A DNA stretch of 64,000 nucleotides. It comes from Brachybacterium nesterenkovii (GTDB lineage: Bacteria; Actinomycetota; Actinomycetes; Actinomycetales; Dermabacteraceae). Below the pieces are notes generated by a model. It worked only from the letters and a program-made list of their open reading frames with translations, had not been told where the DNA came from and did no database searches. Below are positions 48,949 through 60,891 of the stretch, in pieces. Position numbers and translations under genes: made by a program. Within the stretch, counting starts at the first letter, position 1. Each line of letters starts with the position of its first letter. The stretch spans positions 1-64,000 of the forward strand of contig NZ_FWFG01000013.1 of NCBI RefSeq assembly GCF_900163655.1, read 5' to 3'.

Positions 48949-49017
48949 GCTCCCTAATGCGGTGAGGGGGATGTCCCTTCCATGCTAGGGCACAGCGCCT
49001 TGCCGGTCGGACGGGAA

Positions 49018-49050
49018 CCGCCCGCCCTCGTGCGCGACGAGGGCGGGCGG
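49018..49050 (-). terminator. Hairpin terminator after pepA
   Basis: A 14-bp perfect stem (49018-49031 with 49037-49050) and loop GCGCG, just beyond the pepA stop on the minus strand. Confidence 0.82.
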
Positions 49051-49072
49051 TGCGCCGAACGTGATCGACGGA

Positions 49073-50506
49073 TCAGCCGACCTGGTCCTCGATGACCTGC
49101 AGCACGGTGCGGACGCTCATCCCGGTCGCGCCCTTGCCCATGTAGCCCAGGGCCGAGGAGGCGAAGGACGGGCCGGCGATGTCCAGGTGCGCCCAGGCGG
49201 CATCGCCCACGAACTCCTGCAGGAAGATGCCCGCGGTCAGGGCGCCGCCCCAGCGGTCGCCGATGTTCTTCAGGTCGGAGATGCGGCCGTCGAGGTCGGC
49301 GCGCAGCTCGGCGGGGAAGGGAAGGGGCCAGAAGGGCTCTCCCGCCGTCTCGGCGGCGGCCAGGACCGTCGACCGGGCGTCCTCGGTGCCCATGACGGCG
49401 GCGGTCCGCTTGCCGAGCGCGACGATCGCGGCGCCCGTGAGGGTCGCGACGTCCATGACCAGATCGGGGTCGTCGGCGACGGCATCGACCAGGGCGTCGG
49501 CCATGACCATGCGGCCCTCGGCATCGGTGTTGAGCACCTCGACGGTCTTGCCGTTGCGCATGGTGACCACGTCCCCGGGGCGCTGGGCGCCGCCGCCGGG
49601 CAGGTTCTCGGCCAGCGCCAGGTAGGAGGTGACGCGGACGGGCAGCTCGAGGCGGGCGGCCGCGAGGAGGGCGGACAGGACGGTGGCGGCACCGGTCATG
49701 TCGGAGGTCATCTCCTCCATGCCGGGGCCCGGCTTGAGCGAGATGCCGCCCGAGTCGAAGGTGATGCCCTTGCCGACGAGCGCGACGTGGCGCTCGGCGC
49801 CGGCGGGCGCGTAGTCGAGGCGGACCAGGCGCGGCGGGCGCGACGAGCCCTGACCGACGCCGACGATGCCGCCGTAGCCGCCGTCGGCCAGCTGCTTCTC
49901 GTCGAGCACCGTGACCTCGACGGGGAGGTCCGCGGCCGTCTCCTGGGCGCGGCGCGCGAACTCGGCGGGGAACAGCAGGTTCGGGGGCGTGTTGACGAGG
50001 TCGCGGGTGAGGTTCACGGCGTCGACGACGATCCGCGAGCGCTCGAGGTCGGCGTCGATGCCCTCGCCGAGCACCTGGATCGCGCCGAGCGGGCCCTTCG
50101 GCTCCCCGGACTTGTGGGCGATGAAGGCGTAGGCGCCCAGGAGGGCGCCCTCGGCGGCGGCGGCGAGCTGCTCGGCGGTGCCGCCGGGCAGGGCGATCGC
50201 GGCGGAGGCGACGCCCGCGAGCGAACGGGTCGCGGCGCCGAAGGCGCGACGGAGGTCCTCGGCGCTGGCGTCCTCGAGCGCGGCGACGCCCAGGCCGGTC
50301 AGCACGACGGACGACGCGGCGATGCCCGCGGGCGCGGGGACGCGGGAGACCTCGTCGGCGGCGCCGCTCGCGCCGATCGCGGCGGCGGCACCGGCGGTGG
50401 CCCCGGGGCCGAGCACGACGGGCTCCTCGGCCTTGAGGACGGGCAGGATCAGGACGTCGGCATCGACGGCGTCGGGAGAGACGGAGGTCAGGGTGATATC
50501 AGGCAT
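49073..50506 (-). CDS. pepA: Leucyl aminopeptidase (M17)
   Basis: 477 residues from the ATG at 50504-50506; earlier starts only add a nonhomologous stretch. M17 motifs: the Lys/Asp block VGKGITFDSGGISLKPG, MTSDMTGAATVL, and the signature NTDAEGRMV with two metal ligands, then VATLTGA. The N-terminal Ala-rich macro-like domain (1-165) is typical. Trims N-terminal residues from peptides. Confidence 0.94.
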   Translation of the reverse strand: MPDITLTSVSPDAVDADVLILPVLKAEEPVVLGPGATAGAAAAIGASGAADEVSRVPAPAGIAASSVVLTGLGVAALEDASAEDLRRAFGAATRSLAGVASAAIALPGGTAEQLAAAAEGALLGAYAFIAHKSGEPKGPLGAIQVLGEGIDADLERSRIVVDAVNLTRDLVNTPPNLLFPAEFARRAQETAADLPVEVTVLDEKQLADGGYGGIVGVGQGSSRPPRLVRLDYAPAGAERHVALVGKGITFDSGGISLKPGPGMEEMTSDMTGAATVLSALLAAARLELPVRVTSYLALAENLPGGGAQRPGDVVTMRNGKTVEVLNTDAEGRMVMADALVDAVADDPDLVMDVATLTGAAIVALGKRTAAVMGTEDARSTVLAAAETAGEPFWPLPFPAELRADLDGRISDLKNIGDRWGGALTAGIFLQEFVGDAAWAHLDIAGPSFASSALGYMGKGATGMSVRTVLQVIEDQVG

Positions 50507-50594
50507 GCGTCTATCGTAGGTCCGGCCGTGCGAGCCCTGATCCGCGGCCCCGCCCGGCTCGAGGGATCGGGCGCGAGGGAGCGGAACGGAGAGG

Positions 50595-50963
50595 ATGCGC
50601 GTGTCCATCCTGATGATCGCGGTCTATGCGGTGAGCGCGCTGACGGCGCTGCTCGCCCTCTACTACACGGCGAAGGACCTCGCCGCGGACTTCGTGCTGC
50701 TGGGCGCGTGCGCGCTCGTGCTGCTGGTCTGGCTGCTCGAGACCGGGGCGCTGGCCCTGCGCGACCTCGGCGGCGGGACGGTCGGTGATCCCGTCACCCT
50801 GTACGGATACCTGCTCACCGGGGCCGTGTTGCCGATCGCCGGGATCTGGCTGGGCGTGGGGGAGCGCACCCGCTGGGGCAGCGCCGCGATCCTCGCCGTC
50901 GCCGTGACGATGCTCGTGCTGCAGCTGCGCCTCCCGCAGATCTGGGCCGGGGGATTCGCATGA
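50595..50963 (+). CDS. Four-helix membrane protein of unknown function
   Basis: 122 residues with hydrophobic stretches at about 2-22, 31-51, 67-87 and 95-113. Mostly Leu/Ala/Val, no recognised motif. ATG at 50595 behind GGAGAGG. Its stop overlaps the next ATG (ATGA), so it is an operon with the following membrane protein and pyrD. Confidence 0.7.
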   Translation: MRVSILMIAVYAVSALTALLALYYTAKDLAADFVLLGACALVLLVWLLETGALALRDLGGGTVGDPVTLYGYLLTGAVLPIAGIWLGVGERTRWGSAAILAVAVTMLVLQLRLPQIWAGGFA

Positions 50964-51418
50964 GCGGCCCGCTCCGCGCGAGCACAGCCCCCTCGCCCCG
51001 GCGCCAGCGCGGCTTCGCGACGCTGCTCGTGATCGTCTACGGGATCTTCGCGATCTCCGCGACCGCGCGCGCGAGCGTGCAGATCATCGAGCGCTTCGGC
51101 ACCGCCCCCGTCGCCTACGCGCTCTCGCTCGTCGCCGCCCTCACCTACATCGCCGCGACGGTGCTGCTGGCCCGGCGCGGCGGGGACTCGCGCGCGGCGC
51201 TGTGGCTGTGCAGCGCCGAGCTGCTCGGCGTCCTCGCGGTCGGGGTGCTCACCGTCCTCGACCCCGCTCTCTTCCCCGACGCGACCGTGTGGTCCCGCTT
51301 CGGGGCCGGCTACGGGTACGTGCCCCTCGTGCTCCCGGTCGTGGCGATCGCCTATCTGCTGCGCCGACGGCGGGCGGCGCGTCCCGCTGCGACGCCCGCT
51401 GCCGGGGATAGGTTGTGA
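50960..51418 (+). CDS. Membrane protein of unknown function
   Basis: 152 residues: a basic N-terminus (PSPRRQRG), then four helices (about 20-38, 51-70, 79-99, 120-140) and a basic tail RRRRAARP. The family is unassigned, but a similar pair of membrane proteins precedes pyrD in related actinobacteria as I recall. Its stop overlaps the pyrD GTG. Confidence 0.7.
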   Translation: MSGPLRASTAPSPRRQRGFATLLVIVYGIFAISATARASVQIIERFGTAPVAYALSLVAALTYIAATVLLARRGGDSRAALWLCSAELLGVLAVGVLTVLDPALFPDATVWSRFGAGYGYVPLVLPVVAIAYLLRRRRAARPAATPAAGDRL

Positions 51419-52500
51419 CCGTGGCTCTGCGTCCCTATCACCTCCTGTTCCAGCACGTGCTCTCGCGGACCGATCCCGAGCTCGCGCATCATGCGACCGT
51501 GCGGGCGCTCGCGCTCGCCCATGCCGTCCCCGGCGGGCCGCTCGTGCTGCGGACCCTGTTCGGCCACGGCATCGGCCGCGGCGCCGACCCGTCGATCACC
51601 GCGCTCGGACTGCCCCACCGCACACCCTTCGGCATGGCCGCCGGCTTCGACAAGGACGCCGAGATCGCCCTGGCCCTGCTCGACATGGGCTTCGGGCACG
51701 TCGAGGTCGGCACCGTCACGCCCCGCCCCCAGCCCGGCAACGAGAAGCCGCGCAGCTTCCGCCTGATCCCGGACCGCGCGCTCGTCAACCGCATGGGCTT
51801 CAACAACGAGGGCGCCGAGGCGATGGCGCGGCGCATGATGCGGATCCGCGAGACCCGGCGCGGGCGCGACGCCGTGATCGGCGTGAACATCGGCAAGAAC
51901 AAGACCACTCCCGCTGAGCAGGCGGTCGAGGACTACGGTCTCGGTGCCCGGATCCTCGCTCCCGTCGCGAGCTACCTCGCCGTCAACGTCTCCTCGCCCA
52001 ACACGCCGGGACTGCGCGACCTCCAGGGCGTCGACGCCCTGCGCCCGATCCTCGCGGCCGTCGTCGAGGAGGCCCGGGGGGCCGGACCGGACGGGCGCGA
52101 CGTCCCCGTGCTCGTGAAGATCGCGCCGGACCTCCACGATGACGACGTCATCGCCGTGGCCGAGCTCGTCGACGAGGTGGGGCTGGCGGGCGTGATTGCC
52201 GCGAACACCACCATCGCCCGTCCCGACACCCTGGTCACCCCGCGCGCGAAGGTCGAGGCCGCAGGCGCCGGAGGCCTCTCGGGCCCGATGCTCGCCGAGC
52301 GCGCGGTCGAGATGCTCACCCTGCTGCGGACCGCGCTGGGCCGCGACGCCGTGATCATCAGCTGCGGCGGCGTGATGACCGCCGCCGACGTCGCCGAGCG
52401 CCTTGCCCTCGGGGCGGACCTCGTGCAGGGCTTCACGGGACTCATCTACGAGGGCCCGGCCTGGGCGGGGAGCATCGCCCGAGGGCTGCGCCGCCGCTGA
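51415..52500 (+). CDS. pyrD: Dihydroorotate dehydrogenase (quinone), class 2
   Basis: 361 residues, starting at the GTG overlapping the previous stop (a second GTG is at 51421). The N-terminal helical membrane-association region is characteristic of class 2. Motifs: FGMAAGFDKDAE, EVGTVTPRPQPGN, NRMGFNNEG, VNVSSPNTPGLRDLQ, VKIAPDL, ANTTIARP, ISCGGVM, GFTGLIYEGP. Oxidises dihydroorotate with quinone as acceptor in pyrimidine synthesis. Confidence 0.94.
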   Translation: MTVALRPYHLLFQHVLSRTDPELAHHATVRALALAHAVPGGPLVLRTLFGHGIGRGADPSITALGLPHRTPFGMAAGFDKDAEIALALLDMGFGHVEVGTVTPRPQPGNEKPRSFRLIPDRALVNRMGFNNEGAEAMARRMMRIRETRRGRDAVIGVNIGKNKTTPAEQAVEDYGLGARILAPVASYLAVNVSSPNTPGLRDLQGVDALRPILAAVVEEARGAGPDGRDVPVLVKIAPDLHDDDVIAVAELVDEVGLAGVIAANTTIARPDTLVTPRAKVEAAGAGGLSGPMLAERAVEMLTLLRTALGRDAVIISCGGVMTAADVAERLALGADLVQGFTGLIYEGPAWAGSIARGLRRR

Positions 52501-52552
52501 GGCCGCACCGGCCGCGCGCTCGCCGGTCAGGCCCGCCGCCTACCCTGGGGGC

Positions 52553-53917
52553 ATGGACGACGATCTGTTCTCGACGGCGGGCGACGCCCCGGCGCCGCGC
52601 ACGCTGTCGGACCGCAACCGCGACCACCGGGCGCCGCTGGCGGTCCGGATGCGCCCGCGCACCCTCGACGAGGTCGTCGGCCAGCGATCCGTCGTCGGCG
52701 AGGGATCGCCGCTGCGCCGGCTGATCGCCGCCGATGACGCCCGCACCTCCCCGGCCTCGGTGATCCTCTGGGGGCCGCCCGGGACCGGCAAGACCACGCT
52801 CGCCTATGTCGTCGCGTCCTCCGGGGACCGGGAGTTCGTGGAGGTCAGCGCCGTGCTCGCGGGCGTCAAGGACATCCGCGAGGTGGTCGAGGCCGCACGG
52901 CGCCGCCTCGCCGCGACGGGCCGCGAGACCGTCCTGTTCGTCGACGAGGTCCACCGCTTCTCCAAGTCGCAGCAGGACGCCCTGCTGCCGAGCGTCGAGA
53001 ACCGCTGGGTCACGCTCATCGCCGCCACCACGGAGAACCCCTACTTCTCGGTGATCTCCCCGCTCCTGTCGCGCTCGATCGTGCTGGACCTCGAGTCCCT
53101 GGCCCCCGAGGACCTCTCGGAGCTCATCGACCGGGCGCTCACCGACGAGCGCGGGCTCGGGGGAGCGGTCGAGCTGGCCGATGACGCGCGCGAGGCCCTC
53201 CTGCGCCTGGGCGGCGGCGACGCCCGCAAGATCCTCACCTCGCTCGAGGCCGCCGCCGCGGCCGTGCTCATGGACGGCGGCACGCTGATCGACGCCGAGG
53301 CGCTCGCGCACGCCGTCAACGTCGCCGCGCTCCGCTACGACCGCGCCGGGGACCAGCACTACGACGTCACCAGCGCCTTCATCAAGTCGATGCGCGGCAG
53401 CGACGTCGACGCGGCCCTGCACTACCTCGCGCGGATGATCGTCGCGGGGGAGGACCCGATGTTCATCGCGCGCCGCGTGGTGATCGCGGCGAGCGAGGAG
53501 GTCGCGATGGCCGACCCCACCGCCCTGCCCGTCGCGATGGCGGCCATGCACGCGGTCCAGAACCTCGGCATGCCCGAGGGCCGCATCCCGCTGGCCCAGG
53601 CCGTGGTGCACATCGCCACCGCGCCGAAGTCGAACGCCGCCTACAAGGCCCTGGACGCCGCGATCGCCGACGTCCGGGAGGGCCGGGGCGGCCCGGTGCC
53701 CGCCCATCTGCGCGACGCCCACTACGCGGGGGCCAAGAAGCTCGGGCACGGGCAGGGCTACGTCTACGCGCACGACGCGCCGCACGGCGTGGCGACCCAG
53801 CAGTACGCGCCGGACGATCTCGTGGGACGCGACTACTACGCGCCGAGCGGCCACGGCGCCGAGGCCGCGGTGTCGCGGCGCCTCGAGGCGCTGCGGCGGA
53901 TCACGCGGGGCACGTGA
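52553..53917 (+). CDS. rarA: Replication-associated recombination protein A (AAA+ ATPase)
   Basis: 454 residues from the ATG at 52553. Walker A is WGPPGTGKTT and Walker B is LFVDEVHRF, followed by SKSQQDALLPSVE and ATTENPYFSV and the C-terminal helical tetramer domain. RarA/MgsA acts at stalled forks. TACCCT at 52541-52546 and no ribosome site suggest a leaderless message. The 5' extension to 52403 is pyrD overlap. Confidence 0.92.
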   Translation: MDDDLFSTAGDAPAPRTLSDRNRDHRAPLAVRMRPRTLDEVVGQRSVVGEGSPLRRLIAADDARTSPASVILWGPPGTGKTTLAYVVASSGDREFVEVSAVLAGVKDIREVVEAARRRLAATGRETVLFVDEVHRFSKSQQDALLPSVENRWVTLIAATTENPYFSVISPLLSRSIVLDLESLAPEDLSELIDRALTDERGLGGAVELADDAREALLRLGGGDARKILTSLEAAAAAVLMDGGTLIDAEALAHAVNVAALRYDRAGDQHYDVTSAFIKSMRGSDVDAALHYLARMIVAGEDPMFIARRVVIAASEEVAMADPTALPVAMAAMHAVQNLGMPEGRIPLAQAVVHIATAPKSNAAYKALDAAIADVREGRGGPVPAHLRDAHYAGAKKLGHGQGYVYAHDAPHGVATQQYAPDDLVGRDYYAPSGHGAEAAVSRRLEALRRITRGT

Positions 53918-53997
53918 TCGACTCCACAGCGCAGCGGGCGTGACCTGCGGCGGGGATGGTTGAGGCGCCCGATGCGCTCCGGTACTGTCGTCCCTTG

Positions 53998-54027
53998 AAT
54001 CCGCGGCTGCCTTACTGGATTCATTGC
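53998..54027 (+). promoter_or_regulatory. Inverted repeat in the rpsD leader
   Basis: TGAATCC (53997-54003) and GGATTCA (54017-54023) are perfect complements flanking a 13-nt loop, 26 nt before the rpsD GTG. It could be a leader structure regulating S4 synthesis. TACTGT near 53983 may be the -10. Confidence 0.4.
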
Positions 54028-54048
54028 GTCTGAACAGAGGTTATCTTC

Positions 54049-54675
54049 GTGACCAACGTCACCCGTGCGCGCCGCCAGGCGCGACTGTCCCGAGCCCTCG
54101 GGCTCCCGCTTACCCCGAAGTCCGTCAAGTACTTCGAGAAGCGCCCGTACCCCCCGGGCGAGCACGGCCGTGCCCGTCGTCGGACCGAGTCCGACTACGC
54201 CGTCCGTCTCCGTGAGAAGCAGCGTCTCCGCGCGCAGTACGCGCTCCGCGAGAAGCAGATGCACCGCGCCTACCTCGACGCCCGCAAGGAGGCCGGTCTG
54301 ACCGGCGAGTCGATGGTCGAGCTGCTCGAGATGCGTCTCGACGCGCTCGTGCTGCGCTCCGGCTTCGCCCGTACCATCCTCCAGGCTCGTCAGGCCGTCG
54401 TGCACCGCCACGTCCTGGTCGACGGCAAGCTGGTGGACCGTCCCTCCTTCCGCGTGAAGCCGGGCCAGACCATCCAGATCAAGCCGAAGTCCCAGGCCAT
54501 GGAGCCTTTCCAGAACGCTGCCGAGGGCGGCAACGCCGACGTGCTGGCCTCCGTGCCGTCGTACCTGTCGGTCGAGCTCCCCGAGCTGAAGGCCAAGCTG
54601 GTCTCGCGCCCCAAGCGCGCCGAGGTCCCCGTGACCTGCGAGGTCCAGATGGTCGTCGAGTACTACGCCCGCTGA
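54049..54675 (+). CDS. rpsD: 30S ribosomal protein S4
   Basis: 208 residues, GTG start at 54049. N-terminus TNVTRARRQARLSRALG, then RPYPPGEHGRARRRTESDYAV and the S4 RNA-binding domain (about 95-155, LEMRLDALVLRSGFA to VNG-like VDGKLVDRPSFRVKPGQ). No Cys zinc motif, i.e. the zinc-independent form. Codon use is visibly more biased to GTC/CTC than in neighbours, as for highly expressed genes. Confidence 0.97.
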   Translation: MTNVTRARRQARLSRALGLPLTPKSVKYFEKRPYPPGEHGRARRRTESDYAVRLREKQRLRAQYALREKQMHRAYLDARKEAGLTGESMVELLEMRLDALVLRSGFARTILQARQAVVHRHVLVDGKLVDRPSFRVKPGQTIQIKPKSQAMEPFQNAAEGGNADVLASVPSYLSVELPELKAKLVSRPKRAEVPVTCEVQMVVEYYAR

Positions 54676-54692
54676 TCCCTCAGCCCGCGGCG

Positions 54693-54737
54693 AGAGCCCC
54701 GGCAGTCGTGCCTCCGGTACGCTGACCGGGGCTCTTT
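54693..54737 (+). terminator. Rho-independent terminator of rpsD
   Basis: AGAGCCCCGG (54693-54702) pairs with CCGGGGCTCT (54726-54735), followed by TT; the loop is 23 nt. Confidence 0.8.
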
Positions 54738-54827
54738 CGCACCCGCCGCACGCTCGCGTGCACCCGCACGCCCCATCCCGCACGTCTCCGCAGCACCCGA
54801 CGCCCGTCGGTCCAGGAAGGACTCCCC

Positions 54828-57520
<2,693 letters not shown>

Positions 57521-57524
<4 letters not shown>

Positions 57525-58075
57525 CATCCGGCCCGGCCGAGGCCGGGCTGCCCGCCCGGTACGTCCGTCTCGGCGTCGACGTCGGCGACGTGCGCGTGGG
57601 CCTGGCCCGCAGCGACCGGGACGGCCTGCTCGCCACGCCCGTCGGCACACTCGAGCGGGCCGCCGCGGCGCGCGAGGTCGCCGCGTGTGCGATCGAGGAC
57701 GAGGCCCGTGTCATCATGGTCGGGCTCCCGCGGACCCTCGCGGGGCAGGAGGGACCTGCGGCCGCCAAGGCCCGGGCCTTCTGCGCCGAGCTCGTCGCGG
57801 CCCTCGAGGCCGGCGGCGGCGAGGTGGAGATCCGACTGGTCGACGAGCGGCTGACGACGGTGACGGCCCACCAGGCGCTGCACACGTCGGGCCGCAAGGG
57901 CCGTCGGCATCGCGCGGTGGTCGACCAGGTCGCCGCGGTGATGATCCTCCAGCAGGCGCTCGACCTCGAGCGCTCGACCGGCCGCCGAGCCGGCGAGGCG
58001 TTCGAGGGCACGCGGCGCCACGCCGAGCCCCACTCCCCAGGGCCCGGTCGCACGGACCAGGAGACCGACCGATGA
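57521..58075 (+). CDS. ruvX: Holliday junction resolvase-like protein RuvX (YqgF)
   Basis: 184 residues, RNase H-like fold: LGVDVGDVRVGLARSD with the first catalytic Asp, VGLPRTLAGQEG, LVDERLTTVTAHQAL and DQVAAVMILQQAL with the last Asp. The last 25 residues are a polar tail. YqgF proteins act in 16S rRNA processing and possibly junction resolution. The GTG start overlaps the alaS stop, and the stop overlaps the mltG ATG. Confidence 0.92.
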
Positions 58076-59265
58076 ACGACGACGATTCGCTGCTCGACGA
58101 GCTCGTGGGCGAGGACGAGGCGCAGCACGCCGCGGACGAGCACCCTGCGGCAGGACGCGGCTCCCGGCGCGGGAAGAGGCGCGCCGCCGGTCGCCGCACG
58201 CCCCTGCGCACGATGCTCCCGGCGCTCGTCGTGCTGCTGGCGCTGCTGGCCGTGGGAGGCGGCGGATTCCTGGGCTACCGGTGGCTCACCACGAACGTCG
58301 ACGTCGCCTCGGATGCGGACGCCACGGACTACCCGGGGCCCGGCACCGGCGAGGTCGTGATCGAGGTCAAGGAGGGCGACAGCGGCGGCGACATCGCCAG
58401 GACCCTCCAGGAGGCGGGCGTCATCAAGACCACCGCGCCCTTCTCCGCGCAGTTCGGCGCGAACCCCGACGCCTCGAAGATCTCGCCCGGCAACTACCGG
58501 CTCAAGAAGCAGATGTCCTCGGACGAAGCCCTCACGGCGCTGCTCGACCCGGCCAATGTGGCCGGTGCGAAGGTGACGATCCCCGAGGGGCAGCGGATGA
58601 GCGTCATCCTCCCGAAGCTGTCGGAGGCCACCGGCATCCCGGTCGCGGACTTCGAGGCCGCGGCCGCCGACTACACCGCGCTCGGGGTCCCCGAGAACCC
58701 CGCCAAGAGCGCCGAGGGCTACCTGTGGCCGGGGACCTACGTGTTCGCCGAGGACGCCACCGCCCAGGACGTGCTGAGCGAGATGGTCGCCCGGACCCTG
58801 TCCGAGCTCGACAAGCGCGGCGTCGCGCCGCAGGACCAGTACCGCATCCTCACGCTCGCCTCGATCGCCGAGAAGGAGGCCAAGACGCCGGAGGACTACG
58901 GCCGGGTGGTGCGCACGATCCAGAACCGTCTCGACGGGGTCGGGGAGGCCGGCGGCACGCCGATGCCGCTGCAGCTGGATTCGACGGTCGCCTACGCCTC
59001 GGGGCGCAGCTCGGTGTCCACCACCGCGGAGGAGCGCGCCTCGGACTCCCCGTACAACACGTACATGCACGCCGGTCTTCCGGTCGGCCCGATCTCGAAC
59101 CCCGGTGGCGAGACGATCGACGCCGCGATCTCCCCGCCCGAGGGAGACTGGCTCTACTGGGTGACCGTCAACACCGACACCGGCGAGACCAAGTTCGCCG
59201 CGACCAAGGCGGAGCACGATGCGAACGTGCTGGAGTGGCAGCAGTGGGCGCAGAGCAAGGGCTGA
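58072..59265 (+). CDS. mltG: Endolytic murein transglycosylase
   Basis: 397 residues from the ATG at 58072. Cytoplasmic Arg-rich tail (1-47), one helix (MLPALVVLLALLAVGGGGFL, about 48-67), a LysM-like subdomain (VVIEVKEGDSGGDIAR) and the catalytic domain with LASIAEKEAKTPEDYGRVV (catalytic Glu), LDSTVAYA and SPYNTYMHAGLPVGPISNPG. Cuts nascent glycan strands at the membrane. Confidence 0.94.
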   Translation: MNDDDSLLDELVGEDEAQHAADEHPAAGRGSRRGKRRAAGRRTPLRTMLPALVVLLALLAVGGGGFLGYRWLTTNVDVASDADATDYPGPGTGEVVIEVKEGDSGGDIARTLQEAGVIKTTAPFSAQFGANPDASKISPGNYRLKKQMSSDEALTALLDPANVAGAKVTIPEGQRMSVILPKLSEATGIPVADFEAAAADYTALGVPENPAKSAEGYLWPGTYVFAEDATAQDVLSEMVARTLSELDKRGVAPQDQYRILTLASIAEKEAKTPEDYGRVVRTIQNRLDGVGEAGGTPMPLQLDSTVAYASGRSSVSTTAEERASDSPYNTYMHAGLPVGPISNPGGETIDAAISPPEGDWLYWVTVNTDTGETKFAATKAEHDANVLEWQQWAQSKG

Positions 59266-60122
59266 GGGCGGGCGCGCGGCGTCCGCAGCGGGAGTTCATC
59301 GTGGTCGGGACGCCGATCGCGCATTCGATGTCCCCGGTCATGCACCGGGCCGCCTACGAGGCGCTCGGGATCGATGATGCGGTGTACGGGCGCGCCGAGG
59401 TCCACGAGGGCGAGCTGGAGGCCTTCCTCGCCGGTCCGGGCAACGGTCTCCAGGGGCTCAGCGTCACGATGCCGCTCAAGCGCGAGGCCTTCGAGCTCGC
59501 CGTCGACGCTGATGACGTGTCCCACGGGCTCGGCATCTCCAACACCCTCATCCGTCGGCCCGACGGGAGCTGGCGGGCCGAGAACCATGACGTCGACGGG
59601 ATCGCCCGCAGCCTCCACGACCACGGCGTCGGCTGGATCGACCGCGCCGCGATCATCGGATCGGGGGCCACGGCCCTGAGCGCGGTCGCGGCGCTCACCG
59701 GGATGGGCGCGCGGGAGATCGTGCTCACCGCCCGCAGCACCGAGCGCCTGGAGCCCGTGGTCGCCGCGGCCGAGGTGCGCGGGGCCCGGTGCACGGTGAT
59801 CGACTGGACCGACCGCCTCACCGCGCTGGCCGAGGACGTCGTCGTCTCCGCGCTCGCGATCGAGGGCGCCGACGACCTCGCCGCCGAGGTGCGGGCGACA
59901 CCCGCCGCGCCGGTGCCCCGCGTGATGCTCGACGTCCTCTACGACCCGTGGCCCGCGCCGCTCGCGGCCGCGGTGCAGGAGCGGGGGACCGAGGTCGCCA
60001 GCGGCCTGCGCATGCTCGCCCACCAGGCGGCTCGCCAGGTCGAGTCGATGCTGGGCGTGCCCTCCGCACCGGCCGAGCTCATGCTCGCGGCCGCCCGCGC
60101 GCATCTCGCCGCGCGGGGCTGA
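59244..60122 (+). CDS. aroE: Shikimate dehydrogenase-like protein
   Basis: About 292 residues from a GTG at 59244 (GTG 59235 is also possible), overlapping the mltG end. Substrate domain: IVVGTPIAHSMSPVMHRAAY and LSVTMPLKREAF (catalytic Lys). Then ENHDVDGIARS, where the family's NTD motif reads NHD. The NADP domain has IIGSGATALSA and LTARSTERL. The C-terminus GLRMLAHQAARQVE is standard. It would convert 3-dehydroshikimate to shikimate. Position after mltG is the usual actinobacterial one. Confidence 0.87.
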   Translation: MGAEQGLRAGARRPQREFIVVGTPIAHSMSPVMHRAAYEALGIDDAVYGRAEVHEGELEAFLAGPGNGLQGLSVTMPLKREAFELAVDADDVSHGLGISNTLIRRPDGSWRAENHDVDGIARSLHDHGVGWIDRAAIIGSGATALSAVAALTGMGAREIVLTARSTERLEPVVAAAEVRGARCTVIDWTDRLTALAEDVVVSALAIEGADDLAAEVRATPAAPVPRVMLDVLYDPWPAPLAAAVQERGTEVASGLRMLAHQAARQVESMLGVPSAPAELMLAAARAHLAARG

Positions 60123-60234
60123 GACGCGGCAGAGGGGCGCGGGGGCGGAGCCGATCCAGGCTGTCGCTCCGCAGCTCGGTGTCGGCGAGGAAGCGCTGCG
60201 GATGCGGTGTGATCGGCCCATGCCGCCGCAGCTG

Positions 60235-60257
60235 GCGCAATGATTGCACGAGCGCAA
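60235..60257 (+). promoter_or_regulatory. Palindrome/direct repeat before the AbiEi gene (candidate operator)
   Basis: GCAAT-G-ATTGC (60237-60247) is a perfect palindrome, and GCGCAA occurs at 60235-60240 and again at 60252-60257, 22 nt before the ATG. AbiEi antitoxins are known to repress their operon by binding repeats in the promoter. Confidence 0.45.
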
Positions 60258-60278
60258 CGTCTGGGGCAGGGTCGGGGT

Positions 60279-60890
60279 ATGGCGCTCGTGGATGACTATG
60301 TGGTGGTGGTGGACCTGGCTGCCGCCAACGACGGGCTGGTGACGCGCCCGCAGCTGCTGGCGGAGGGGGTCTCGCCGACGTCGATCGCGCGCCTGACCAG
60401 GACTCCGCGGGCGCTGAGCTCGCTGGGAGCGGGTGTGTATCTGGTGCCGGCGCTGGAGGACATGCGCTTCGGCCCGTTCAAGGTCGCGCTCCAGCGCCTG
60501 TCCCCTGAGCGGTTCCTGTCGCAGATCGCTGGTGATCCGCTGGGGGAGCGCGGGGGTGTGCTGAGCCATCACGCCGCGGCCGAGCTGCACGGCGCCCCGG
60601 ATCTCGCGCAGGAGATGCACGTGACCGTGCCCCGTCGGCGTTGTGTGGGCGGCATGACGCTGCATACCGCGACGCTGGCACCGGACGACGTCGTCATGGT
60701 CGAGGGCATGCCGGTGACGAGCGTCGAGCGCACGACGTATGACCTGGGGCGGTGGCCGATGGATGGTGAGCACCGCTCACGGTGGGTGGACCTGTGCATC
60801 GACGAGGGCTGGCTGACGTATGAGCGGGCTGCCGAGCTGCTGGGCCCGTCTGCTGAGGAGTCCCTCATGTATCTGCCGATGGCCAGCTGA
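60279..60890 (+). CDS. AbiEi-type (type IV) antitoxin / transcriptional regulator
   Basis: 203 residues from the ATG at 60279. N-terminal winged helix: LAAANDGLVTRPQLLAEGVSP, then TSIARLTRTPRALSSLGAGVYL; the remainder has LSHHAAAELHGA, MHVTVPRRR, VTSVERTTYDL. This is the AbiEi/AbiEi_4-type layout with its DNA-binding domain. It is followed after 1 nt by the remains of the AbiEii toxin gene, so the antitoxin has outlived its toxin. A less GC-biased and choppier codon use than the neighbours hints at transfer. Confidence 0.84.
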   Translation: MALVDDYVVVVDLAAANDGLVTRPQLLAEGVSPTSIARLTRTPRALSSLGAGVYLVPALEDMRFGPFKVALQRLSPERFLSQIAGDPLGERGGVLSHHAAAELHGAPDLAQEMHVTVPRRRCVGGMTLHTATLAPDDVVMVEGMPVTSVERTTYDLGRWPMDGEHRSRWVDLCIDEGWLTYERAAELLGPSAEESLMYLPMAS

Positions 60891-60891
60891 C

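Noticed and set aside
60123-60234. A small gene between aroE and the AbiEi gene
   Set aside because: No start with a ribosome site and no meaningful peptide; it looks like intergenic promoter DNA.
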